Assembly (NCBI GenBank): GCA_035529405.1
Contig: DATKWV010000035.1
Span: 1 to 30,268, forward strand
Direction: 5' to 3'
DNA from: DATKWV01 sp035529405
GTDB lineage: Bacteria; Planctomycetota; Phycisphaerae; Sedimentisphaerales; Anaerobacaceae
DNA: 30,268 bases
Shown here: one piece after another, positions 5,951 to 14,052 of the stretch
Layout: each line of letters starts with the position of its first letter
Numbering within the stretch: the first letter of the stretch is position 1
Translations under genes and position numbers: made by a program
The notes under the pieces: generated by a model
What the model was told of the DNA's origin: nothing
Seen by the model: the letters and a program-made list of their open reading frames with translations, nothing else
Database searches by the model: none

Positions 5951-8203
5951 ATGAACGAAGGAATCGACAATTTTAAGGATGCCACGAACCATGAAAGGCA
6001 GCTGCGCGCAGCAAACGTGCAGCTGAACGCGGCCAACCAGCAGTTAAAGGCGACGATGCAGCAATTGGGGGCTGCGAACCAGCAGTTGAGGGCGACCGAA
6101 GACAAACTTCGTGAGAGCTTACAACGTGTCAAGACGCTTTTCGAAGGCTCGATAAACGCCATAGCGGTTTATAAGATAGCAGATAACGGAAACGATATGG
6201 TTGTCCGTGACTTAAACCCTTCGGCGGAACAACTGGAAAATGTAAAAAAGGAACATTGTGTCGGTAAAAGTGTTCTGCAATTATTTCCGGATATAAAGAA
6301 ATTCGGTCTTTTCGACGTATTTTTGAGGGTGTGGAAAAGCGGGCAACCCGAGCTTTACCTTGAGACCCGGCACAAGGACGGGAAGGTTTTCGGCTGGCGG
6401 CGGAACTATGTATTCAGGCTGCCGGGTGATGAAGCAGCGGTAATATACGAGGATATTACCGAGCGTAAACGAGCCGAGGAAGCCCGGCAGGAAGAACACA
6501 ACCTGCTGCTTACGTTGATAAACAGCCTGCCGGACCCGATATATGTCAAAGACGAAAAAAGCCGGTTTGTTATCTGTAACACCGCGGTCGGGCACATTAT
6601 GGGAGTGGCAGCACCTGAAGAACTGTCAGGCAGGACAGACTTCGATTTTTACCCTGAGCAATTAGCACACAAATATTACACCGACGAACAAACGGTTATC
6701 AAATCAGGTCGAGCACTTATCGGCAGGCAAGAACCTGTCGAAAATCAGACCACAGGTGAAACAAGATTGAGCTTGACAACGAAAGTTCCGTGGCTGGACA
6801 GCCAGGGTACAATAGTGGGTATTATCGGGATAGGCCGGGACATTACGCAACTTAAGCAAATAGAAGAGCAGCTAAGAGCGGCCAATAAACAACTGGCGGC
6901 AGAGGAACAGCAACTAAAAGCAGCGAATCAGCAGTTAAAGGCAACCGAGCAACAGTTAAAGGCGGCCAACCAGCAATTAGCTGCCGAGCACCAGCAATTA
7001 ACAGCAGCCAGTCAGCAGTTAAAGGCAACCGAACAACAGTTAAAGGCAGCCAATCAGCAGCTGACAGCGGAAGAACAACAGTTACGGGCGATTAATCAGC
7101 AACTTAAGGCAACCGAACGGGAGCTTCTGGTCAGCAGGCAGTTGTATCAGACGATTTTCGAGGGTTCAATCAGCGCGGTGGCGGTTTATAAAGCGGTCGA
7201 TAACGGCAGGGACTTTATTCTTGATAATATCAATCCTTCAGGCCAGCGTCTGGAAAAAGTAAAAAAAGAAGATGCTGTCGGCAAAAGCCTTTCGGGTATA
7301 TTTGCAAAGGCCAAAGAGACAGGTCTTCAGGACGTGTTTGAGCGTGTCTGGCGGACAGGCAAAGCCGAGCATTGTCCTGTTTCGGTTTACGAACAGGGAC
7401 GAATTAGCAGTTGGAGACAAAATTACGTTTACAAGCTGCCTTCGGGCGAAATAGTACTTCTGTACCAAGATATCACCGAGCGTAAACAGGTTGAGCAAAA
7501 GCTTCTGGATTACCAGGCACAATTGAAGTCACTGGCGTCGCAGCTGTCGCTGGCCGAGGAAAGAGAAAGACGTCATATTGCAATCGAGCTTCACGACCGA
7601 ATCAGCCAGTCTCTGGTGATTTCCAAAGTTAAATTAGATGCGTTATGCGAATCGGTTTTTTCCAGGGAAACAGCTGGTCACCTTAAGGAGATACGTAACC
7701 TGCTGGACCAGACGATTCAAAACACGCGGTCGTTGACATTTGATTTAAGCTCTCCAATACTTTATGAGCTTGGGTTTGAGGCTGCGGTTGCAGAGTGGCT
7801 TACCGAGCAGGTTCAGGAAAAACACGGCATAGCCGCGGAGTTTGAAGACGACGACCAGCCGAAGCCGATGGACGAGAGTGTCCGGATTCTTTTATTCCGT
7901 GATGTGCGTGAGTTGTTAATTAATGTTATCAAGCACGCTCATGCGCGTAAGGTGAAGGTTTCCGTGTGTAAGCAAGGGGAAAAGGTATGTGTAACCGTAG
8001 AAGATAACGGGGTGGGATTCGACCCGGGCAGGATTGCGACAATGCCGACAAAGACGGGCGGGTTCGGGCTGTTCAGTATTCGAGAACGTCTGGAGCAGGT
8101 GGGAGGCCAGCTGGTCGTAGAATCCAGGAGCGGAGGCGGCAGCAGGGTTACCATGACAGTTCCAATTAAACCGGAAAACAAAATAAGTGAGGCAAACCAG
8201 TGA
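5951..8203 (+). CDS. soluble PAS-PAS-coil-PAS sensor histidine kinase (NarL/DegS class)
   Basis: This protein of about 750 residues has no membrane segment, so it is cytoplasmic. In order: an N-terminal heptad coil (about 15-55), PAS 1 (about 60-172), PAS 2 (about 182-303), a long heptad coil (about 303-395), PAS 3 (about 398-511), a HisKA_3 dimerisation domain with the phospho-accepting His in AIELHDRISQSL (about 548), and a HATPase domain (about 640-740) with RELLINVIKHAHA, VEDNGVGFD and GGFGLFSIRERL. PAS 1 and PAS 3, each behind a similar coil, are clear internal duplicates (FEGSINAIAVYK and FEGSISAVAVYK). The last four bases overlap the response regulator (GTGA), so the two are a translationally coupled pair. 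The signal is unknown; the PAS domains could bind a cofactor or small ligand. A TTG at 5936 is an alternative start. Confidence 0.88.
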   Translation: MNEGIDNFKDATNHERQLRAANVQLNAANQQLKATMQQLGAANQQLRATEDKLRESLQRVKTLFEGSINAIAVYKIADNGNDMVVRDLNPSAEQLENVKKEHCVGKSVLQLFPDIKKFGLFDVFLRVWKSGQPELYLETRHKDGKVFGWRRNYVFRLPGDEAAVIYEDITERKRAEEARQEEHNLLLTLINSLPDPIYVKDEKSRFVICNTAVGHIMGVAAPEELSGRTDFDFYPEQLAHKYYTDEQTVIKSGRALIGRQEPVENQTTGETRLSLTTKVPWLDSQGTIVGIIGIGRDITQLKQIEEQLRAANKQLAAEEQQLKAANQQLKATEQQLKAANQQLAAEHQQLTAASQQLKATEQQLKAANQQLTAEEQQLRAINQQLKATERELLVSRQLYQTIFEGSISAVAVYKAVDNGRDFILDNINPSGQRLEKVKKEDAVGKSLSGIFAKAKETGLQDVFERVWRTGKAEHCPVSVYEQGRISSWRQNYVYKLPSGEIVLLYQDITERKQVEQKLLDYQAQLKSLASQLSLAEERERRHIAIELHDRISQSLVISKVKLDALCESVFSRETAGHLKEIRNLLDQTIQNTRSLTFDLSSPILYELGFEAAVAEWLTEQVQEKHGIAAEFEDDDQPKPMDESVRILLFRDVRELLINVIKHAHARKVKVSVCKQGEKVCVTVEDNGVGFDPGRIATMPTKTGGFGLFSIRERLEQVGGQLVVESRSGGGSRVTMTVPIKPENKISEANQ
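6929..7117 (+). repeat. 84-nt tandem repeat encoding heptad coiled coil
   Basis: Two copies of an 84-nt unit (6929-7012 and 7013-7096) plus a partial third encode four heptads each, starting QQLKATEQQLKAANQQL. Over residues 313-397 (counting from the TTG at 5936) a Leu recurs every seven residues, 13 in a row. The DNA copies differ by a few mostly silent changes, so the array is a fairly recent expansion kept in frame. Confidence 0.85.
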
Positions 8204-8853
8204 GCATAAGAATTTTACTTGTTGACGACCATGGCGTCATACGTGAGGGGCTGCGCTCTTTACTCGAGAAACAGCCTGATATCGAAGTGGTCGGAGAGGC
8301 CGAAGACGGTAGAAAGGCGGTCGAATTAGTGCGTGAATTGCTGCCGGAGATTGTGATTATGGACATAACAATGCCCAACCTTAACGGGGTGGACGCGACC
8401 CGCCAAATCAAGGGCAGTTTTCCACAGGTAAGTATTATCGCACTGTCAATCCATGCCAACCGGCGGTTTGTGGCAAACATGCTCAAGGCAGGTGCGTCAG
8501 CATATATACTGAAGGAATGCCTGTTTGACGAACTGATACAATCAATACGGGATGTACAGGCGGGCAACGTATACCTGAGCCCTCGCATTACAGGCGTAGT
8601 GGTCGGCGACTATATAGAGCGACTGGCGACAATTATGGAACCGCAGTCAAGCGGTCTTACCGACCGGCAACGCCAGATTGTTCAGGCCCTGGCTGAAGGT
8701 AAGATGATGAAACAGATAGCATTAGAGTTTCACGTAAGCGTCAAAACCATCGAAGCGGACCGTCGTCAAATAATGGAAAAACTCAATATTAACAGTATCG
8801 CAGAGCTGACCAAGTATGCCGTGCGCGAAGGGCTGACGTCTCTGGAAGCGTAA
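8200..8853 (+). CDS. NarL/FixJ-family response regulator
   Basis: The 217-residue protein has a receiver domain (1-120) with the acidic pair Asp9-Asp10, phospho-acceptor Asp55 in VIMDITMP, Ser83 and Lys105 in AYILKE. A LuxR-type helix-turn-helix follows at about 152-212 (LTDRQRQIVQALAEG, IALEFHVSVKTIEADR). It should be phosphorylated by the kinase encoded immediately upstream and then bind DNA as a dimer. It starts at GTG 8200, overlapping the kinase stop by 4 nt, so expression is coupled. Its targets are not evident here; the window shows no repeated binding site that I can tie to it. The regulator is a full-length, intact family member. Confidence 0.92.
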   Translation: MSIRILLVDDHGVIREGLRSLLEKQPDIEVVGEAEDGRKAVELVRELLPEIVIMDITMPNLNGVDATRQIKGSFPQVSIIALSIHANRRFVANMLKAGASAYILKECLFDELIQSIRDVQAGNVYLSPRITGVVVGDYIERLATIMEPQSSGLTDRQRQIVQALAEGKMMKQIALEFHVSVKTIEADRRQIMEKLNINSIAELTKYAVREGLTSLEA

Positions 8854-9254
8854 GTGTCTGCGAGTCGGGGGGTTAGCAAAACAGCAGTAATTGAGGAGCT
8901 ATCACAAGAGCAGGTTTTTTCAGGTTGTCAGGAAGCAGTATCGGCCAGGAAGACGGGGGTGAAGAAACCGCAAATACATGGTAAAAGCAGGGTCTGCAGG
9001 TGTGTTCAATAATCCAAGATAGGTTTTTCGAAGTATATATTTAGGAATATCCTACTTGTCTAATTCGCTTGGCTGGCAGATAAAACCATAATGAGTTAGT
9101 TGGTGGGCGACAAACTGTATATAGCAGGCTGTTGTTCGTTGAGTGGCAGTTGTCTCGTCGAGGATTACAAAACAGGGGCAAAAGGATTTGGGATGCCAAT
9201 GCCAAGGAAGGCGTGTGGCGGTCTTTTTCTGGTGAGGTGGTTTTTTTGATGGGC
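8854..9254. other. 400-nt gap between convergent operons
   Basis: No ORF, tRNA or clear terminator was found between the response regulator and plsY. The only small structure noted is the dyad TAGGA-ATA-TCCTA at 9042-9054, next to an AT-rich stretch. The gap is longer than usual for a convergent junction and may hold degraded sequence or an unrecognised small RNA; nothing here is strong enough to call. Confidence 0.4.
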
Positions 9255-9926
9255 TTATAGGCGTTTAGGTTTTTTGTTGCGGGCGAGTTTGCGGATTTTG
9301 GTTTCGGTTCCGGCCAAAATCCTTTTTATGTTCTGGCGGTGTCGGATAATGACTATAAGCGGTATCGCGGTTGCAGCGGTGAACAAAGGCCATAAAACAG
9401 CAAAATCCCAGTTTGGGTTCATTATTATGGCCAACAGCAGTGCGAGGGGAAAAGCCAGGGAAGCGACTATGGAAGCCAGCGAAATATACCCTGATGTCAC
9501 TACGACCAGGGTCCAAACTACCCCGGCAACGAGGGCGCAGATTGTATAGTAAGGCCAAAGGCCCAGGGCCATGCCGAAAGTGGTAGCAACGCCTTTTCCA
9601 CCCTTAAACTTCAGGTATATGGGGAAGATATGGCCTGATACTGCTGCCAAACCGACAGTCAGCACAAGCAGAAGGCAGGAGATGGTCAGGCAGGGGGCCG
9701 CGAGTTTTGTCGCCAGTAACATCGGCAGCAGGCCCTTAAGCATATCCAGGCAAAAGCAGAAATAAGCCCATTTTCTGCCAAGCGCGCGGGCGAGATTGGT
9801 TGCGCCTATATTTTTCGAGCCGATTGTGCGCAGGTCCTTGCCGTGTGCGAAGGCAATAATCAGGCCGAACGGCAAAGAGCCGAGCAAGTAAGCACAGAGA
9901 ATTAAAATAATAAAATCAGTTAGCAT
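9255..9926 (-). CDS. plsY: glycerol-3-phosphate acyltransferase PlsY
   Basis: The 223-residue polytopic membrane protein carries the three PlsY loop motifs: LGSLPFGLIIA near the N-terminus, GSKNIGATNLARALG, and GHIFPIYLKFKGGKGVATTFG near residues 98-118. PlsY transfers an acyl group from acyl phosphate to sn-glycerol-3-phosphate, the first committed step of phospholipid synthesis at the inner membrane. Its basic C-terminus (KIRKLARNKKPKRL) is cytoplasmic in keeping with the positive-inside rule. The start overlaps the end of the upstream glycosyltransferase gene by 7 nt, so it is the last gene of the nine-gene LPS operon. No plsX is adjacent. No clear terminator was seen after it. Confidence 0.93.
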   Translation of the reverse strand: MLTDFIILILCAYLLGSLPFGLIIAFAHGKDLRTIGSKNIGATNLARALGRKWAYFCFCLDMLKGLLPMLLATKLAAPCLTISCLLLVLTVGLAAVSGHIFPIYLKFKGGKGVATTFGMALGLWPYYTICALVAGVVWTLVVVTSGYISLASIVASLAFPLALLLAIIMNPNWDFAVLWPLFTAATAIPLIVIIRHRQNIKRILAGTETKIRKLARNKKPKRL

Positions 9927-11104
9927 TTGCGATTTTTCATTATTGATTCATAAAGCTGTTCGAATTGACGGGCTGAACGGCTGATAGAGACATTTTCCCT
10001 GAGATTGTCCCGTTCGATAGCGGTTGCGGCCTGCTGCACATGGCGGGGGTCAGTAAAGCGGGTGATAGCGTCGGCCAGTGCCCGGACGTTATTCGGACTA
10101 TCAATAACCTCACCGTGGAGATGATTAACAAATGAATCGACGGCGCCGTTAAACCTTGTGGTTATGACCGGTTTTCCAGCGGCTATTGCTTCAAGGACAA
10201 ACCTGCTGCAGGGGTCGTAAAAAGTAGGCAATACGGCGACATTGGCCATGGCAAGGACGTTGTGTATGTTTCGCAGTTTACCTAAAAAGACGAGCCGGTT
10301 ATGGACATTAAGTTTTTTTGCCAGGCGTCTGTACTTTCCCGACCGGCCTCGGCCGGCAATTATCAAACATGGTTGAGGTTGGCCGGGGACCGGTGCGGCC
10401 AAACTCATTGCTTTCAGCAGGACAGCGAGCCCCTTTAGCCTGAAGTTGTTCGCGGCAAATAAGAAAAAGGTCGGTTCATTGCGCCGGCAGCTTTGCGGCA
10501 ATTGAGCGAGAATCTGGCGGCGCAGGACGTCAGCTTTTGCTTTATCAATTTCTGTTCCTGTTTTGATGCCGTTTGGAATAATTTTTATGCGGCGCTTGTC
10601 AAGGCCGTAATGGCGCTCGAACTGGTCGGCGACATACTGCGAAAGGGCGGCGATGACGGGGCCGTCGGGTTTTTTACATAATTTTCTTTCGCCGAGCAAG
10701 AACCAGGTGCGGCGAAAGTTGGCAAAAGCGGTCAAAAGCTTATAAGACCGTATGAATTTGCCGGGGTAGCTGGCGGCGTTTCGCAGGATTGCTTCGACAA
10801 AGCAGCCGCCCCGCGGCTGATATATATCGACAAAGTCGAAAGGCAGGACACTGTGGACAATGTCATAATAATTGCGGGCAAGGTATGCCTTCAATTTTTT
10901 TGCGAAGAGGCGGTAACTTGTGCGTTTTCCCGGCAGGTCCTGACAGAGAAAACGTATGCTGGGGGCGTTTGTGTGGCCCTTTGCGGCAAGGACATCGACC
11001 TCAAAATCAAGCTGGCGCAGCGCAGAGGCCAGCTCGAACACGGAGCGCTCGGCTCCGCCAAGCGTAATATCGGCCCGTTCAATGATGATTGCCACCTTAG
11101 GCAT
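9920..11104 (-). CDS. glycosyltransferase family 4, LPS core type (WaaG-like)
   Basis: The 394-residue protein is a GT-B glycosyltransferase. The N-terminal domain begins MPKVAIIIERADITLGGAERSVFELA, the glycine-rich acceptor-side motif of GT4 enzymes. The C-terminal donor-binding domain contains FLFAANNFRLKGL, FLGKLRNIHNVLAMANVAVLPTFYDPCSRFVLEAIAAGKPVI, with the E-x7-E type motif (FVLEAIAAGKP) expected to bind the nucleotide sugar. Position after heptosyltransferase and WaaP-like kinase genes, plus overall resemblance, suggests it adds a hexose to heptose in the LPS core, as WaaG does with glucose. The actual sugar is not readable. It overlaps plsY by 7 nt and follows the kinase gene by 23 nt. 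Confidence 0.8.
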   Translation of the reverse strand: MPKVAIIIERADITLGGAERSVFELASALRQLDFEVDVLAAKGHTNAPSIRFLCQDLPGKRTSYRLFAKKLKAYLARNYYDIVHSVLPFDFVDIYQPRGGCFVEAILRNAASYPGKFIRSYKLLTAFANFRRTWFLLGERKLCKKPDGPVIAALSQYVADQFERHYGLDKRRIKIIPNGIKTGTEIDKAKADVLRRQILAQLPQSCRRNEPTFFLFAANNFRLKGLAVLLKAMSLAAPVPGQPQPCLIIAGRGRSGKYRRLAKKLNVHNRLVFLGKLRNIHNVLAMANVAVLPTFYDPCSRFVLEAIAAGKPVITTRFNGAVDSFVNHLHGEVIDSPNNVRALADAITRFTDPRHVQQAATAIERDNLRENVSISRSARQFEQLYESIMKNRKC

Positions 11105-11127
11105 GGGCGAATTATACCTGAATTGTA

Positions 11128-11982
11128 TTAAAATTCAAATGGTGCGGCCCTGCCGTGTTTTCTGTCGTGTTTTGCCATACGTTTGGCCTTGTTTTTGACC
11201 AGTCGTATAACAATCCTGTCTATGGCGGTCAATTTTCTTCGGCAGGCAAGGGCCAAATAAAATCGCAGGCGGTCGGTTTTTGAAAAATACCGCGCAGGGG
11301 CGGAATAGTACAGTTGAGCAAGGTCTTTTATTCTGTATCTGTGCTTGAAGAAGGTTGGCTTAAAAACTCTTGCCAGGTCAATGAGGCAGAATTGGCCGGT
11401 TTGGCTGTAAAAAATGTGTGCGAAGTACAGGTCCCGATGACAGAAGCCGGCCTGATGAAAGCGTTTTATAAAGCCGGCCAGCCGGTCGATAAATGCCCGT
11501 TTGAGCCTGAGATTTTCGCCGACAGGTTCGGCAGTGCAATAAGGGGGCAGTTTTTTTTCGAGCGATTGGGCGTTCGGGATTTTTTCGGTGGCTATGAAAC
11601 TTCTTTTCTCGAAGAACCGTCCCCACTGTTCGCCCAACAAGATGGTCTTAGGGGTATTTATGCCGAGAGCGGAAAGCCGGGATACGGCATCGTGGTCAAG
11701 AAAGCTGCAGCTTTTGCGGGCGCGTGCACACAGCCAGTTTTTCAGCTGAACACGAATGGGGGGATTATCATAGCGTTTCAGGAACACCGTTACAGGTACC
11801 CAAGGCAGTTCGAATTTCAGCCTGGTTCTGTAGCAGGGCAGGTGCGTCTTTGTCAGATTTTCACCGGCGGTAAAAGAAAAAACAGCATCAACAGAGGTCA
11901 GACCTGATTGCTCGAAAGCCGTTTTGTAATTCGGGTCCACAAAAAGGGATTTCGATATTTTTGTAAGATTATGTTCACGCAT
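11128..11982 (-). CDS. LPS core heptose kinase, WaaP/Kdo-kinase family
   Basis: The 284-residue protein has a protein-kinase-like fold of the WaaP family. Markers are the Lys-containing strand VTVFLKRYDN near residue 89, the catalytic loop FCHRDLYFAHIF near residue 198 and the metal-binding LIDLARVFKP near residue 218. WaaP-type enzymes phosphorylate the first inner-core heptose using ATP at the cytoplasmic membrane face, which stabilises the outer membrane. The neighbours fit: a heptosyltransferase 17 nt upstream and a core glycosyltransferase downstream. A Kdo kinase (KdkA-like) role is the main alternative, since the two families share these motifs. The very basic C-terminus may bind acidic membrane lipid. 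Confidence 0.78.
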   Translation of the reverse strand: MREHNLTKISKSLFVDPNYKTAFEQSGLTSVDAVFSFTAGENLTKTHLPCYRTRLKFELPWVPVTVFLKRYDNPPIRVQLKNWLCARARKSCSFLDHDAVSRLSALGINTPKTILLGEQWGRFFEKRSFIATEKIPNAQSLEKKLPPYCTAEPVGENLRLKRAFIDRLAGFIKRFHQAGFCHRDLYFAHIFYSQTGQFCLIDLARVFKPTFFKHRYRIKDLAQLYYSAPARYFSKTDRLRFYLALACRRKLTAIDRIVIRLVKNKAKRMAKHDRKHGRAAPFEF

Positions 11983-11999
11983 AGAAACAAGCGATTTGT

Positions 12000-13019
12000 C
12001 TATAAAAATTTTTTTACCGCGTCACAGACCATTTCAACGGTAATGGACAGCATACACAAATTTGTTTCTTTGCTGCAAACGCCTTTTGCACAGGGCGCAC
12101 AGTCGGCACTGCCGATTATTTTTATTTCGTTTTCGCAGCCGGTTTCGGTCCAGGCGTGGTCGTTCGGGCCGAAAAGAGTTATAACCTTGCGTCGCAGGGC
12201 TATGGCAATATGGCGGGGGCCGGTGTCATTGGATATGACCAAATCGGCAAGTGAAAAAAGGGCTTTAAGTTCGGCTATGGACAAGTTCCTTGCGGCGGCA
12301 TTTATAACGGTGCGGCGGGCAGTGCTGCAGATAGTGTCGGCGATTTGCTGTTCACGGCTGTGGGGCGATACTGAGACAATCACGGTCGCATTGTAATTTT
12401 CAGTCAGCCAGTCGGCTGTTTTGGCAAACCTTTGGCTGGGCCAGCACTTGCTGGGTCCGAATGCGCCGCCGGGTACAATCACGACAACGGGGCTTTGCGG
12501 GCGACAGGTCTCGGGAATTTTGGCGGTGAGTGTGTCAGCGGCGTCAGGGTCCACAGACAGCTCCAAATCTCTGCCTGAGCAGTCGGCGCCGAGGGTGCGT
12601 GCTACAGCAAGGTAGTAGTCAATCATAGAGAGGGGCTTGAACCGGCCATCAGCAAGTTTTTCGGGATAGAGTTTGTGGGTAAGCAGGCCGGCCCTGCCCT
12701 GGCGTACATAGCCCACACGGACGGGTATCCGGGCTAAAAACGCCGCCAGGGCACTGCTGAAAGAATTCTTGAAAAGCAAGGCGTGGGTGAATTTGCAGGG
12801 GTAGAGTTTTTTTACGGCGGCGATTAGGCTTTTGTTTTCGCGCAGCAGCCATTGGTCGTTAAATGTCGTGGGCGAGAGAACGTCACGAACGACCGGCTCG
12901 GCAAAGAATGAAATGCGGGAGCAGTTAAAATGGTCGCGTACGGCCTTTATCGCCGGTGTACACAGGATAGCATCCCCCATCGGAGAAGGAAGCCAGATTA
13001 AGATATTGGCATCGGGCAT
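12000..13019 (-). CDS. waaF: ADP-heptose:LPS heptosyltransferase (WaaF/WaaC family, GT9)
   Basis: The product (339 aa from ATG 13019) is a GT9 heptosyltransferase. It begins MPDANILIWLPSPMGDAILCTPA, the GT9 N-terminal motif, and has VVIVPGGAFGPSKCWPSQRFA in mid-protein and LADLVISNDTGPRHIAIALRRKVITLFGP in the donor-binding half. It transfers heptose from ADP-heptose to the growing inner core. The GPSKCWP motif and overall length favour WaaF (heptosyltransferase II), but WaaC cannot be excluded. The frame is open further upstream to 13112, but that would overlap gmhB and adds unrelated residues. It is 26 nt behind gmhB in the same operon, so substrate synthesis and use are genetically joined. 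A Cys-rich tail (CAPCAKGVCSKETNLC) is notable and typical of many family members. Confidence 0.85.
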   Translation of the reverse strand: MPDANILIWLPSPMGDAILCTPAIKAVRDHFNCSRISFFAEPVVRDVLSPTTFNDQWLLRENKSLIAAVKKLYPCKFTHALLFKNSFSSALAAFLARIPVRVGYVRQGRAGLLTHKLYPEKLADGRFKPLSMIDYYLAVARTLGADCSGRDLELSVDPDAADTLTAKIPETCRPQSPVVVIVPGGAFGPSKCWPSQRFAKTADWLTENYNATVIVSVSPHSREQQIADTICSTARRTVINAAARNLSIAELKALFSLADLVISNDTGPRHIAIALRRKVITLFGPNDHAWTETGCENEIKIIGSADCAPCAKGVCSKETNLCMLSITVEMVCDAVKKFL

Positions 13020-13045
13020 TTGTCGCAAGCAGAAGGTAAAAACGT

Positions 13046-14032
13046 CTATCGTCTGTCCATTATGTAACAGGTCAGGGCTATCAACTGCAAGACTACAGCA
13101 AATCCAAGGCAAATCAAAACACGGTTTCCGCCGCCGGGGGAGTTAATCAGGAACCAGACAGCTATCAGCAAAGGTGCAAATACAATAACCTGGACAACGC
13201 CGGCGAGCATTTTTGTGGTGGAGAATTCAGAGAACATATCCTGTCTCTGATTTTTTCTGAGCTGTTCGAGTATTTCGGCCAGCAACCGGCTGTTGGTGTC
13301 AGCGGCAGCGTAGTCGGTGTCGCAAGAGGCGGTTTGTCCGATGTCGGAAGAAGGGTCCTGTTCATTTTGCGGCGGCGGGTCCGCACATTGCGGGACCTGG
13401 TCAGGCTGCGGCGGGGGCTGGGATTCAGAGACGGGCACAGCAGCAGGGGGGGGCGGAGGCTCAGGCCGGCAGCGGTGATGTTTTGTTATTATATTTACGG
13501 CTTCCTTGATGTTTACACTCTTGTAGTCGGGCTTTGGTGTACCGGCGTCAAATCGGTTATGGTCGAAAGACCGCTCAATAAGAATGGTTCTGCAGCCGGC
13601 CCTTAAGCCCGCCTCAACATCGGCAGGGCTGTTGCCGACCATCCAGGAACGTTCAAGGTCAATATCCATGTCGGCGGCGGCGGCGTGCAGCATCCCTGGA
13701 TTTGGTTTCCTCAGCTCACTTTCTTTTCGATACTTCGGAACCACACCGTCAGGGTGATAAGGGCAATAGTAGATTGCATCGAGGCAAGCGTTTTCCCTGA
13801 CCAGCAGCTGCTTTAGACGATTATGAATATCGTCAAGGACCTTTTCGGTAAGAATTCCGCGGGCGATACCGGATTGATTGGAGACGACAACAAGCTTGTA
13901 TCCCAATGCCTTCAGCTGCACAAGGGCCTGCGGAACGCCTTCGAGGATTTTTACCTGGTCCGGGTCGTTGAGATAACCGGGGTCCTCAATGAGGGTGCCG
14001 TCACGGTCGAAGAATATCGCTTTTTCAGTCAT
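13046..14032 (-). CDS. gmhB: GmhB-type HAD phosphatase fused to a proline-rich linker and two membrane segments
   Basis: Residues 1-185 form a HAD histidinol-phosphatase-like domain: FFDRDGTLIED (nucleophile Asp9, acid Asp11), VVVSNQSGIARG, RKPNPGML and WMVGNSPADVEAG. The best match is D-glycero-D-manno-heptose-1,7-bisphosphate 7-phosphatase, agreeing with gmhA and hldE next door. Two oddities: the usual zinc loop CPHHP...CDC is CPYHP...SEL, losing most metal ligands, and the first Asp of motif IV is Asn134. From about 190 the protein continues with a Pro/Gln-rich linker (190-225), a short helix and two hydrophobic segments (about 277-297 and 305-324). Standard GmhB is about 190 residues and soluble, so this form is probably membrane-anchored. 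It sits 20 nt after gmhA. Confidence 0.82.
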   Translation of the reverse strand: MTEKAIFFDRDGTLIEDPGYLNDPDQVKILEGVPQALVQLKALGYKLVVVSNQSGIARGILTEKVLDDIHNRLKQLLVRENACLDAIYYCPYHPDGVVPKYRKESELRKPNPGMLHAAAADMDIDLERSWMVGNSPADVEAGLRAGCRTILIERSFDHNRFDAGTPKPDYKSVNIKEAVNIITKHHRCRPEPPPPPAAVPVSESQPPPQPDQVPQCADPPPQNEQDPSSDIGQTASCDTDYAAADTNSRLLAEILEQLRKNQRQDMFSEFSTTKMLAGVVQVIVFAPLLIAVWFLINSPGGGNRVLICLGFAVVLQLIALTCYIMDRR

Positions 14033-14052
14033 AAATACAAGTGCCTGTAGTT

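Noticed and set aside
8987..9001. Stretch matching about 14 nt inside rpmB (GCAGGGTCTGCAGG)
   Set aside because: A single short match that is partly self-complementary; probably chance.
11314..11907. 197-codon + strand frame opposite the WaaP-like kinase
   Set aside because: It is antisense to a motif-bearing gene inside a tight - strand operon.
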